In this document: one piece after another, positions 54,866 to 63,337 of the stretch
How positions within the stretch are numbered: the first letter of the stretch is position 1
How the letters are laid out: each line of letters opens with the position of its first letter
Source of the DNA: Gp6-AA40 sp035649635
GTDB taxonomy: Bacteria > Acidobacteriota > Vicinamibacteria > Vicinamibacterales > UBA2999
Direction: 5' to 3'
NCBI GenBank assembly: GCA_035649635.1
Contig: DASRJE010000187.1
Coordinates: 1-64,000 of the forward strand
Length of the DNA: 64,000 bases
Notes under the pieces: generated by a model
The model's input: only the letters and a program-made list of their open reading frames with translations
Told to the model about the DNA's origin: nothing
The model's database searches: none
Position numbers and translations under genes: made by a program

Positions 54866-57280
54866 ATGTTAGGGGAAATTCGTCACCTCGTCCGCGCTCT
54901 GCGGCGCAGTCCCGGCTTCACTGCGGCCGCTGTCCTCACCCTTGGCCTCGGGATCGGCGCGACGACGGCCATCTTCAGCCTGATTGACGGCGTGCTTCTG
55001 CGGCCGCTGGCCTACCCGAATCCCGAGCGGCTCTACGTCATTCACGAGTCATTTCCGAATGTCGCGCGCATGCCAGTCAATGCCGGCCATTTCGAGCGCT
55101 GGCGTGCCGCGACCCGATCGTTCGATGGACTGGCACTGCTCCGGCCGGTGACGGTCAATCTCACCGGACGCGGTGAGCCAGAGCCGGTATCGCTCGCCCG
55201 TGCGTCCGCCGCTCTTTTTCCGATGCTCGGTGTTCGGGCACAGGCGGGCAGGCTGTTCCTCGACGAAGAAGATCGCGCAGGGCGCGATCGCGTCGTGATG
55301 TTGAGCGACGCGTTCTGGCGTCGACGCTTCGATGGCGATCCGGCGGTGATTGGTCAATCGATCATGCTCGATGGTGAACCATACGACGTGATCGGAATCC
55401 TGCCGCCTCAATTCAGGTTCCCGAAGGTCGGTCTCCTCTACGAGACGCCAACGGCGAGCGCAGATCCTCAGATCTGGAAGCCATTCGGCGCGCGCGATTT
55501 CGAGCTGTTTCCGGTTGGAAACTTCAATTTCGCCGCCGTGGCGCGACTCAAGCCTGGTGTGTCGGCCGAGCAGGCGCTTGACGATCTGAATGTCGTGCAA
55601 GCCGACGTGGGGCGAGCATCGAAGACGAATCTTCGTACTGCGCTGGTCCCGCTGCACGAGCAAGTAACCGGACGCTTACGCGATGGTTTCATCCTGCTGT
55701 CAGGTGCCGTCGGGCTCTTGCTCGTGATCGCGTGTGCCAACATCGAAAACCTCCTGCTCGCGCGCGCCGCGCATCGGCAACGCGAGATCGCGATTCGCAC
55801 GGCGCTGGGTGCTAGCCGGTGGCGCCTCGTCCGGCAGATGTTGCTCGAGAGTCTAGTGTTGACGGCATCGGGAGGAGTGTTGGGTCTTGGCGCGGCCGCC
55901 GCTGTCGTTCCGCTCGTTCAGTCGCTTGCGCCACTTGATCTGCCTCGAATCCAGGAGATGGGCCTGGACGCGCGAGCTGCCGCGTTCGCGATCGTGACCA
56001 TGATCGTGACCAGCCTTGCTGTGGTCTTTCCCGCGCGGCGATTCTCAATGAATGCTGCCACAGACGTAATGAGAAGCGGCTCAGCGGCCGTGGCCGGCGG
56101 GTCGGTTCGGGCACGCGCGCGATCGATTCTCGTGGGCCTCGAGGTAGCGATGAGTGTGATGTGCCTGATCGCCGGAGGACTGTTGCTGCATAGCTTCGTC
56201 CTTCTGCTCAGCGTCGATCGCGGGTTCGAAGCGGGACGCGTGCTCGTGATGTCGGTGACGCTGCCCGTCGCGCGGTATGGCAATCAGCAGTCGCGAGCCA
56301 CGTTCATCGCCTCGGTGCTCGAGCGAATCGAACGAATTCCTGGCGCTTCGTCCGCGGGAACGGCGGATTTCCTGCCACTCACCGGTCAACGGGCTGACAA
56401 CACGCTGTTGGTTGACGGCGCGAGCGATCGTGACCGGCCGATTCCGCAACTGCGATTCGTCGACGCAGGTTACTTTCGAACGCTCTCGATTCCGGTGCGT
56501 GCCGGTCGCCTGTTTGCGGACACCGACAATCAGCCAGGGAGACTCGTGGCCGTCGTATCCGAGTCGACGGCCGCACGCGCCTGGCCGGGCAGGGATGCCG
56601 TCGGACAGACGTTCCGGATGGGTAATTTTGCTGGACCGGTGACCGTTGTGGGCGTCGTCGGCGACGTGCGGCACATGAGCCTCGCCGATGCGCCGGCTCT
56701 TCACGTCTATGCGCCGTATTGGCAGATGACGGCGGCTCGAACGGCCCGGTCGTTCATCGTGAAAACGGCAGGGGAGCCCACTGAGATCTACGCGGCGATG
56801 GGGTCCGCGCTCCGTGCCATCGATCCGAGTTTGCCGCTTCCGCCGCTTCGCGCGATGGACGACATCGTCGACGACTCGGTCGCGGCACGTAGATTTCAAA
56901 TGAATCTTGTTCTGACATTTGCTGCGATCGCGCTTGTGCTGACTGCCCTCGGCGTGTACGGAGTTGTTGCCTACGACGTCACGCAGCGTACGAGTGAATT
57001 CGGTGTTCGAATGGCGCTCGGCGCACGTCGTGGCGGAATCCTCCGGCTGGTCCTGCTGCATGGCCTTGGGCCTGCCGGTATCGGGCTGGTGGTGGGAATG
57101 GCCGCGGCCGTGGCGATTGGCCAATTCATGCGAAGCCTGCTCTTCAGCATTACGGCAACCGATCCGATCACGTTTGCCGCTGTGGCCGCTTTCGTGATGC
57201 TCGTGGCTGTCCTCGCCAGCGTCGTCCCCGCATATCGAGCCACACGAGTGAACCCTATCGTCGCGTTGCGTTACGAGTAG
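54866..57280 (+). CDS. ADOP-type FtsX-like ABC permease (acidobacterial duplicated orphan permease)
   Basis: A protein of 804 residues. LRRSPGFTAAAVLTLGLGIGATTAIFSLIDGVLLRPL is the family's first helix and hallmark. Two FtsX domains with MacB-like periplasmic loops follow: AIRTALGASRWRLVRQMLLESL (first) and EFGVRMALGARRGGILRLVLLHG (second), each with three helices. No ATPase gene is adjacent, as the family's 'orphan' name implies. Role presumably efflux or envelope stress, not demonstrated. Confidence 0.9.
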   Translation: MLGEIRHLVRALRRSPGFTAAAVLTLGLGIGATTAIFSLIDGVLLRPLAYPNPERLYVIHESFPNVARMPVNAGHFERWRAATRSFDGLALLRPVTVNLTGRGEPEPVSLARASAALFPMLGVRAQAGRLFLDEEDRAGRDRVVMLSDAFWRRRFDGDPAVIGQSIMLDGEPYDVIGILPPQFRFPKVGLLYETPTASADPQIWKPFGARDFELFPVGNFNFAAVARLKPGVSAEQALDDLNVVQADVGRASKTNLRTALVPLHEQVTGRLRDGFILLSGAVGLLLVIACANIENLLLARAAHRQREIAIRTALGASRWRLVRQMLLESLVLTASGGVLGLGAAAAVVPLVQSLAPLDLPRIQEMGLDARAAAFAIVTMIVTSLAVVFPARRFSMNAATDVMRSGSAAVAGGSVRARARSILVGLEVAMSVMCLIAGGLLLHSFVLLLSVDRGFEAGRVLVMSVTLPVARYGNQQSRATFIASVLERIERIPGASSAGTADFLPLTGQRADNTLLVDGASDRDRPIPQLRFVDAGYFRTLSIPVRAGRLFADTDNQPGRLVAVVSESTAARAWPGRDAVGQTFRMGNFAGPVTVVGVVGDVRHMSLADAPALHVYAPYWQMTAARTARSFIVKTAGEPTEIYAAMGSALRAIDPSLPLPPLRAMDDIVDDSVAARRFQMNLVLTFAAIALVLTALGVYGVVAYDVTQRTSEFGVRMALGARRGGILRLVLLHGLGPAGIGLVVGMAAAVAIGQFMRSLLFSITATDPITFAAVAAFVMLVAVLASVVPAYRATRVNPIVALRYE

Positions 57281-57324
57281 AGAGCGGCGTCGATTGTCGG
57301 CTTGTGATTGCGCGCCGCTCTACC

Positions 57325-57459
57325 CAACCCGCGCGAAGCGCCACGCATGGCGCCGCCGTTCGTGCTCCGTTTCGCCGTTGCGCCGTGTTGATCCCGCTGC
57401 CTCCGTCAAAATCGGTCTTCGGGTGTCTTGGGAGTTGAGAGTTGGGAGTTGACAGTTCT
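57325..57459. repeat. Dispersed CTCCGTT element and heptamer array
   Basis: 57347-57388 (ATGGCGCCGCCGTTCGTGCT and on) is a near copy of 16971-17002 in the lhr gap. It is followed by the heptads GGGTGTC, TTGGGAG, TTGAGAG, TTGGGAG, TTGACAG (57421-57455), all in exact 7-bp register. The array ends 4 bp from the atoE-like stop on the other strand. Confidence 0.8.
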
Positions 57460-58890
57460 TTAGAGTACGGGTGCGGCGTAGGGCAGCGTGTAGTTCAAGA
57501 TCCAGACAAGCAGGAGTACCAGCGGTACATGGACCACGAACTGCAGCATCGAGTAGCCGACGATGTCTCGCGCTTTGAGGCCGAGGATGCCGACGAGTGG
57601 CAGCATCCAGAACGGGTGGATCAGATTGGCCAGAGCCTCGGTTGCGTTGTAGGTCTGGACGACCCAGCCTAAGTGAACCTGCAGCGTCTTGGCTGCCTCC
57701 AGCATGTATGGCGCTTCAATCAGCCACTTGCCCCCGGCCGACGGGATGAAAAGGCCGAGGAACGCCGAGTAGATCCCGATCATCACCGGGAATGTGTGGG
57801 CGGTCGATATCGCCACGAAAAAGTGCGCCAACTGCGTTGCAATACCCGACTCGGTCATCATCCGGACGATTCCCGCATACATCGGGTACTGGATCAGCAC
57901 GCCGCCGACCGGCGCGACTGACGCGGCAATCGCCTGCACGAACGACCGCGGGCGCCAGTGCAGCAGCAGTCCGACGATGAGGAACAGGAACACGTAGTGA
58001 TTCAGTTCCAGGATGATCGCGGGACCGTTGGTCGCCACTTCACGGATCAGATACAAGAAGCCCAACGAGCAGACGATGACGGTGAGAAGCGGGCTGTACT
58101 CGAGCCATTCACCAGGCGTTTGCCGCGTGCCGATTTTCTGTGTGGCTGGCTCATACTCGACGCCCATCGCTTTCATCCCATGCGCTTCGGCATCGCCGGG
58201 CGCCGAGTAGTAGCAGATGGCCATCGAAACCAGGATGAGCGCGGCTGCAATGATCATGCTCTGCCAGAGACCAAGCGTCTGACTGAGCGGGATCACACCC
58301 GAGATGCGCTCGATCGCGTCCGGCAGCGATGCCGACGACGCCATGATGAGAGCGGCCGAGGAGGACAGACCGAGCGCCCAGACACTTCCCACTCCCAGGT
58401 ACGCGGCGGCGCCGATCGCGCGGTAATCCGCACCGCGTACTCGATGTGCAACCTCACGAGCGAGCAGGCCGCTGAAGATCAGGCTGAAGCTCCAGGACAC
58501 GAGTGACGCCAGCATCGAGAACAGCCCGACGTACGCCGCGGCGTTCCGTCCGTTGCTCGGGATTGCCGCAAGTTTCCGGATCACGGCGTACACGGGAGGC
58601 GACGTCGCGACGGCATAGCCGGTGACGACGATCATCGACATCTGCATCGTGAACGTCACGAGATCCCAGAAGCCGGCGCCGAACCACTGCGCGGTTTGCA
58701 CAAATGAGCTTCCCGTGGCGAGCGCAGCAACGAAGACCACGGCCACCGCAGCGAGGGCGAGCGCAAACGCGTCAGGAAACCAGCGCTCGAACCAGTCGGA
58801 CAGGCGAAGGCCGACATTGGCGAGCATCGACGTGCGCGCGCCGAGCGGTTGTTCCAGCGTGTGGCTCCGTTCCTTGTGCATCTGCGGCAC
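57460..58890 (-). CDS. AtoE-family short-chain fatty acid transporter
   Basis: A protein of 476 residues with about 11-12 helices. WFERWFPDAFALALAAVAVVFV, MQMSMIVVTGYAVATSPPV, GLFIPSAGGKWLIEAPYMLEAA and LIHPFWMLPLVGILGLKARDIVGY are AtoE/short-chain-fatty-acid permease motifs. It probably imports acetoacetate, butyrate or similar acids. ATG 58878, four codons in, is an alternative start. Divergent from the dehydrogenase operon that follows. Confidence 0.85.
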   Translation of the reverse strand: MPQMHKERSHTLEQPLGARTSMLANVGLRLSDWFERWFPDAFALALAAVAVVFVAALATGSSFVQTAQWFGAGFWDLVTFTMQMSMIVVTGYAVATSPPVYAVIRKLAAIPSNGRNAAAYVGLFSMLASLVSWSFSLIFSGLLAREVAHRVRGADYRAIGAAAYLGVGSVWALGLSSSAALIMASSASLPDAIERISGVIPLSQTLGLWQSMIIAAALILVSMAICYYSAPGDAEAHGMKAMGVEYEPATQKIGTRQTPGEWLEYSPLLTVIVCSLGFLYLIREVATNGPAIILELNHYVFLFLIVGLLLHWRPRSFVQAIAASVAPVGGVLIQYPMYAGIVRMMTESGIATQLAHFFVAISTAHTFPVMIGIYSAFLGLFIPSAGGKWLIEAPYMLEAAKTLQVHLGWVVQTYNATEALANLIHPFWMLPLVGILGLKARDIVGYSMLQFVVHVPLVLLLVWILNYTLPYAAPVL

Positions 58891-59112
58891 CTTGCGTCGG
58901 CCTTCGCTTCTACGAAATACTTATTAGCTGTTCTTGTCTCTAGAAGGGCTATTACCCTGCTGCTCGCTTGTGTTGGCGGGCTCGAGCCACGGTCAAGCCG
59001 ATATCACGGCCGGTCTTACCCGCGGGCGAGCGTTGCCACCATGGGGGACACAAGCGAGTTGCACAGGTAACGCGTCAGATTTGCTGACCGTAGCCCAAGC
59101 GCGACCTGCATT
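58891..59112. other. Divergent intergenic region
   Basis: The 222-bp gap holds no gene. Two directly opposed starts leave room for promoters of both units, but I see no consensus -35/-10 pair, regulator palindrome or riboswitch. GCTCGCTTGTGTTGGCGG (58964-58981) is partly mirrored by GGGGGACACAAGCGAG (59043-59058), giving a weak inverted repeat. Confidence 0.3.
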
Positions 59113-59994
59113 ATGGCAAACCTCGGATACATCGGCCTCGGGGCGATGGGCAGCCGGATGGTCGATCGCCTGCTCACCAAAGGTCATACCGTCATCGGTT
59201 ACAACCGGACCAAGTCGAAGGCGCAATGGCTCCTGGACAAGGGAATGAAGTGGGGCGCCACACCACGCGAAGTCGCCCAGAAAGCAGATGTCGTCTTCGT
59301 GATGGTGACCGACTCGGCGGCGCTCGAGGGTGTGGCGGACGGCCCGGAAGGTTTCATCGCCGGTCTGAGCGCCGGCAAAACGATTGTCGACATGAGCACG
59401 GTCAGCCCGGTCGTCAGCCGCGAGACCGTCGAGAAGGTGCGCGCGCGCAGTTCCGACATGGTCGACTCCCCGGTTTCGGGCAGCATCAGCACGCTCGAGC
59501 AGGGCAAGCTGACGATGATGGTTGGCGGGAAGGTGGAGACCTTCGAGAAGGTGAAGCCGCTGTTGCTCGATATCGGAATGAAGGCGACCCACGTCGGCGA
59601 TAACGGCCTGGCGCTGTCGATGAAGATCGCACTGAACCTCGCCATCACGACGCAGATGCTCGCGTTCTCGGAAGGCATCCTGCTCGCGGAGAAAGCCGGC
59701 ATCGACCGCAAGACGGCGGTCGAGGTTTACACGAACAGCGTGCTGGCCTCCCCGCTCATTCAATACCGCGGACCCTTCGTGCTCAATATGCCGGAGGAGG
59801 CGTGGTTCGACATGAAAATGATGCAGAAGGACACGACGTTGGCCCTCGAACTGGGCCGACAGCTCGGCGTCGCGATGCCGACCACGGCGATCTCAAACGA
59901 GATGCTGACTGCCGCGCGGGGACTTGGCCTCGAGAAGAAAGATTGCGCCGCCGTGTTCAACGTGATCGCCAAGCTATCAGGAGTCCAGGCATGA
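59113..59994 (+). CDS. Beta-hydroxyacid dehydrogenase (3-hydroxyisobutyrate dehydrogenase family)
   Basis: A protein of 293 residues. The Rossmann site is GYIGLGAMGSRMVDRLL; substrate motif VDSPVSGSISTLEQGKLTMMVGG; catalytic Lys in LSMKIALNLAITTQMLAFSEG. The family covers 3-hydroxyisobutyrate, tartronate semialdehyde and succinic semialdehyde reduction; the exact substrate is not resolved. Its stop overlaps the start of the E1-alpha gene (ATGA), so product or regulation is probably shared with the 2-oxoacid dehydrogenase operon. Confidence 0.87.
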   Translation: MANLGYIGLGAMGSRMVDRLLTKGHTVIGYNRTKSKAQWLLDKGMKWGATPREVAQKADVVFVMVTDSAALEGVADGPEGFIAGLSAGKTIVDMSTVSPVVSRETVEKVRARSSDMVDSPVSGSISTLEQGKLTMMVGGKVETFEKVKPLLLDIGMKATHVGDNGLALSMKIALNLAITTQMLAFSEGILLAEKAGIDRKTAVEVYTNSVLASPLIQYRGPFVLNMPEEAWFDMKMMQKDTTLALELGRQLGVAMPTTAISNEMLTAARGLGLEKKDCAAVFNVIAKLSGVQA

Positions 59995-60986
59995 GCACCG
60001 CCGCGACGAGTAAGGCCGCTACGCCAATTCCCACTGACACGCTGCTCCGGTTGTACCGGCAGATGGTCGCGATTCGCCTGTTCGAGGAGCGCGTCAACGA
60101 CCTCTATACCCGGGCGTTGATGCCCGGACTCGCGCACCTCTACATCGGTGAGGAAGCGATTGCCGTGGGTGTCTGCGAAGGGCTTCGGAAGGACGACTAC
60201 ATCACCAGCACCCACCGCGGTCACGGTCACTGCCTGGCCAAAGGGGCGTCTCCTGATCTGATGTTCGCGGAGCTGCTCGGCAAGGAAGCGGGTTACTGCA
60301 AGGGCAAGGGCGGCTCGATGCACATCGCCGACCCGTCGACCGGCAACCTCGGAGCGAACGCCATCGTTGGCGGCAGCGCCGGGATCGCGACCGGCGCCGC
60401 CTTCGCCTCGAAGTATCTCAAGCAGGATCGCGTCGCCGTGTGTTTCTTTGGAGAAGGCGCGCTGGGGCAGGGCCTTCTGTATGAAGAGCTGAATCTCGCT
60501 CAACTCTGGAAGCTGCCAGTGATCTTCGCGTGTGAGAACAACGGCTACAACGAGTACACGCATTTCTCCGAGTCCACGGCGGGAGATGTGATCCTCCGGG
60601 CGCAGGCCTTCGGTATCGCGACCGAGACGATCGATGGCCAGAACGTGCGTGACGTGCATGCGGCCGCGTCCAAGTACATCGAGCGCGCGCGCAAAGGCGA
60701 CGGTCCCGCGTTTCTTCAGTTCAAGACCTATCGCTATCACGGACATCACGTGGGCGACATCGCTCGTGCCTACTATCGCCCGAAGGCGGAAGAGCAGGAG
60801 TGGGTGACGCAGCGCGATCCAATCACGCTTCACGGTCAGTGGATGATGGACAACGGCATCGCCGATCGCGCGCAGCTGGATGCAATCCAGCAGGCGTTGA
60901 TTGAGGAGATGGATGCCGCGATGCAGTTTGCCATCGACGCTCCGTATCCAGACCCGAGCAAGGTGGACCAGGACATCTATGCCTGA
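59991..60986 (+). CDS. 2-oxoacid dehydrogenase E1 component, alpha subunit
   Basis: A protein of 331 residues. The thiamine diphosphate motif is GEGALGQG...CENN with the usual spacing; STHRGHGHCLAKG and GKGGSMHIADPSTG are substrate-loop signatures; RYHGHHVGD follows, containing the usual loop His. The type is pyruvate or acetoin dehydrogenase-like. ATG 59991 overlaps the upstream stop; the last 8 bp overlap the E1-beta start. Confidence 0.94.
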   Translation: MSTAATSKAATPIPTDTLLRLYRQMVAIRLFEERVNDLYTRALMPGLAHLYIGEEAIAVGVCEGLRKDDYITSTHRGHGHCLAKGASPDLMFAELLGKEAGYCKGKGGSMHIADPSTGNLGANAIVGGSAGIATGAAFASKYLKQDRVAVCFFGEGALGQGLLYEELNLAQLWKLPVIFACENNGYNEYTHFSESTAGDVILRAQAFGIATETIDGQNVRDVHAAASKYIERARKGDGPAFLQFKTYRYHGHHVGDIARAYYRPKAEEQEWVTQRDPITLHGQWMMDNGIADRAQLDAIQQALIEEMDAAMQFAIDAPYPDPSKVDQDIYA

Positions 60987-61980
60987 ACTAGCAACCGCAG
61001 TACGAGAGCTGTCTTTCGGCGAGGCGATCAAGGAAGCGATTGCCGAGGAGATGCGCCGCGATCCAACGGTCGTCCTCATGGGCGAGGACGTGGCGGAGGC
61101 CGGCACGACCTTCAAGGTGTTGACCGGCCTGGTCGACGAGTTCGGCAAAGACCGCATCATCGACACGCCGATATCAGAAGCTGGCTTTACGGGCATCGGC
61201 GTGGGCGCCGCCATGACCGGCATGCGGCCCATCGTCGACATCATGTTCGGCGACTTCCTGATGATCATCATGGACCAGGTCGCCAACCAGGCCGCCAAGA
61301 TTCACTACATGTCCGGCGGCAAATGGAAGGTGCCGCTGGTGATTCGCGCGACGATGGGCGCGACGCGGCGGTCGGCGGCGCAACATTCTCAGTCGCTGCA
61401 CGCGTGGCCGAGTCACATCCCGGGTCTCAAGGTCGTGGTGCCTTCGACGCCGTACGACGCGAAGGGGCTGTTCAAGGCCGCCGTCCGCGAGGACAACCCC
61501 GTTGTGATCTTCGAGCACAAGATCAGCTACCGGAAGGTCAAGGGTCCGGTGCCAGACGAGGACTACGTGATCCCGCTCGGCGTTGCCGACGTGAAGCGGC
61601 AGGGAACCGACATCACGCTGATCGCGCTGAGCAGCATGGTGCAGGTTGCGCTCGGGGCGGCGAAGATGCTCGAAGAAGTCGGCATCAGTGCCGAGGTGGT
61701 CGATCCGCGTACCACCTGGCCGCTCGATGAGAAGACGCTGGTCGAATCCGTCAAGAAGACCTCGCGCTGCATCGTGATCGACGAAGGCTACTTCCGGTAC
61801 GGCGTGACGGGCGAGTTGGCGTCGGTCATCCAGGAGCAGGCGTTCTTCGATCTCGACGGCCCGGTGCGGCGGCTCGGTGCGATGCACGTGCCGATTCCGT
61901 TCTCCCCGCCGCTCGAGGATGCGACGGTGCCGACGGAGCGGCAGGTCTTTGATCTGGTTCGCCAGATGGTGAATCGATAA
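60979..61980 (+). CDS. 2-oxoacid dehydrogenase E1 component, beta subunit
   Basis: A protein of 333 residues: LSFGEAIKEAIAEEMRRDPTVVLMGEDVAEAGTTFKV, DTPISEAGFTGIGVGAAMTGMRPIVDIMFGDF, HSQSLHAWPSHIPGLKVVVPSTPYDAKGL and IDEGYFRYGVTGELAS are transketolase-type beta-subunit motifs. It forms the thiamine site with E1-alpha. A complete complex also needs E2, which is the partial gene at the window end, and E3, not seen here. Confidence 0.94.
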   Translation: MPELATAVRELSFGEAIKEAIAEEMRRDPTVVLMGEDVAEAGTTFKVLTGLVDEFGKDRIIDTPISEAGFTGIGVGAAMTGMRPIVDIMFGDFLMIIMDQVANQAAKIHYMSGGKWKVPLVIRATMGATRRSAAQHSQSLHAWPSHIPGLKVVVPSTPYDAKGLFKAAVREDNPVVIFEHKISYRKVKGPVPDEDYVIPLGVADVKRQGTDITLIALSSMVQVALGAAKMLEEVGISAEVVDPRTTWPLDEKTLVESVKKTSRCIVIDEGYFRYGVTGELASVIQEQAFFDLDGPVRRLGAMHVPIPFSPPLEDATVPTERQVFDLVRQMVNR

Positions 61981-61996
61981 AGCAGGAGATCCGAAC

Positions 61997-63337
61997 GTGG
62001 CAATCAAAACCTACGGCACGATGGCGGTGGATTGGGAGCAGCGGATCGATTTCGATCGGCTGCGGCGAGAGCGGCTCGGGCGCATCAAGAGCCTGCTCGA
62101 GAAGTCGGAGATGGGCTCGGTGCTCTGCTTCGACATGAACAACGTCCGCTACATCACGGCCACGCACATCGGCACGTGGGCCCAGGACAAGATCAGCCGC
62201 TTCACGCTGCTGCCGCAGGGTGACGAGCCGATCCTGTGGGACTTCGGATCGGCGGCCAAGCATCACCGCCTGAATTGCCCGTGGCTCGGCGAGCGTTCAC
62301 GCGCCGGGATTCCGTTGATGCGCGGCGCGATGTCACCCGAGATGGGTCGATCGGAGGATGTGGCCCGCAAGATCCGCATCGAGCTCGAGCAGCGGGGCCT
62401 TCACAAGGAGCCGGTTGGTGTCGACGTCGTCGAGCCGCCGGTTCTTTTCGCGCTCCAGAAAGAAGGGCTGAACATCGTCGACGGCCAGCAGTTGATGTCC
62501 GACGCGCGTGAGATCAAGACGCAGGACGAGATCTCACTCCTTGCGCAGTCGGCCGGCATGGTGGATGCCGCCTACTTCGAGCTCTACAAGGCGATGAGAC
62601 CCGGCATGAAGGAAAGTGATGCCGTCGCGCTCGTCGCCAAGGCGCTCTACGAGATGGGCTCGGAATACGTCGAGGGCGTCAACGCGATCTCTGGTGAGCG
62701 CTGCAGCCCGCATCCACACGTGTTCTCCGACCGCGTGCTCCGCCCCGGCGACCCGGTGTACTACGACATTCTTCACTCCTACATGGGCTATCGCACCTGC
62801 TATTACCGGTGCTTCGCGATCAGCTCGGCGTCGCGCGCGTTGGTGGATGCCTACAAGCGGTGCCGCGATTATCTCGACGCATCGATCGAGCTGATTCGCC
62901 CCGGACGCACCACGGCGGAAGTCGCCGCGGTCTGGCCGAAGGCCCAGGAGTTCGGGTTCCCGGATGAGGAATCCGCCTTTGCGCTGCAGATGGGTCACGG
63001 GATCGGGCTCGCGATCTGGGAAAAGCCGATGATCAGCCGCCTCGTTTCGCTCGAGCACCCGCACGAGATCAGGCCGGGTATGGTGTTCGCGCTCGAAACG
63101 TTCTGGCCCTCGACCGACGGCTGGAGCGCGGCGCGCATCGAAGAAGAGATTGTTGTGACGGAGACCGGTCACGAAGTCATCACCCGGTTCCCCGCCGAGG
63201 AGTTGCTCATCGCTGGTGCGCCGTTCGTGACGGTCGGCGGTACGCTGCCGACGCTGCGTGAGCCCGAGCCGGCGCCGAACCTGCAAGTGAAGGAGATGAT
63301 CGCGGCGGCCGCTCGTGCCGAGGTGGGAGCTCGCTAA
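61997..63337 (+). CDS. M24-family pita-bread hydrolase, creatinase-like metal site
   Basis: A protein of 446 residues from GTG. Pita-bread C-domain elements are GERCSPHPHVFSDRVLRPGD, MGHGIGLAIWEKP, FALETFWPSTDGW and IEEEIVV. In metallopeptidases the two metal Asp are 11 residues apart; here the first is kept (YYDIL) but the second position is Cys (GYRTCYYRCF). The segment reads more like creatinase, which needs no metal. It may therefore be a metal-free amidohydrolase, not an Xaa-Pro peptidase. It sits between E1-beta and E2 with 16- and 1-bp spacing, so it is an integral operon member. Confidence 0.8.
   Translation: MAIKTYGTMAVDWEQRIDFDRLRRERLGRIKSLLEKSEMGSVLCFDMNNVRYITATHIGTWAQDKISRFTLLPQGDEPILWDFGSAAKHHRLNCPWLGERSRAGIPLMRGAMSPEMGRSEDVARKIRIELEQRGLHKEPVGVDVVEPPVLFALQKEGLNIVDGQQLMSDAREIKTQDEISLLAQSAGMVDAAYFELYKAMRPGMKESDAVALVAKALYEMGSEYVEGVNAISGERCSPHPHVFSDRVLRPGDPVYYDILHSYMGYRTCYYRCFAISSASRALVDAYKRCRDYLDASIELIRPGRTTAEVAAVWPKAQEFGFPDEESAFALQMGHGIGLAIWEKPMISRLVSLEHPHEIRPGMVFALETFWPSTDGWSAARIEEEIVVTETGHEVITRFPAEELLIAGAPFVTVGGTLPTLREPEPAPNLQVKEMIAAAARAEVGAR

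Noticed and set aside
59760..61298. 512-codon open frame on the minus strand
   Set aside because: It is the shadow of the E1 genes in a high-GC genome; composition is biased and the opposite strand has clear enzyme motifs.
61997..63337. Annotation of the M24 protein as DMSP lyase DddP or a standard Xaa-Pro aminopeptidase
   Set aside because: The second metal Asp is replaced by Cys, and the context is a 2-oxoacid dehydrogenase operon without other DMSP genes.
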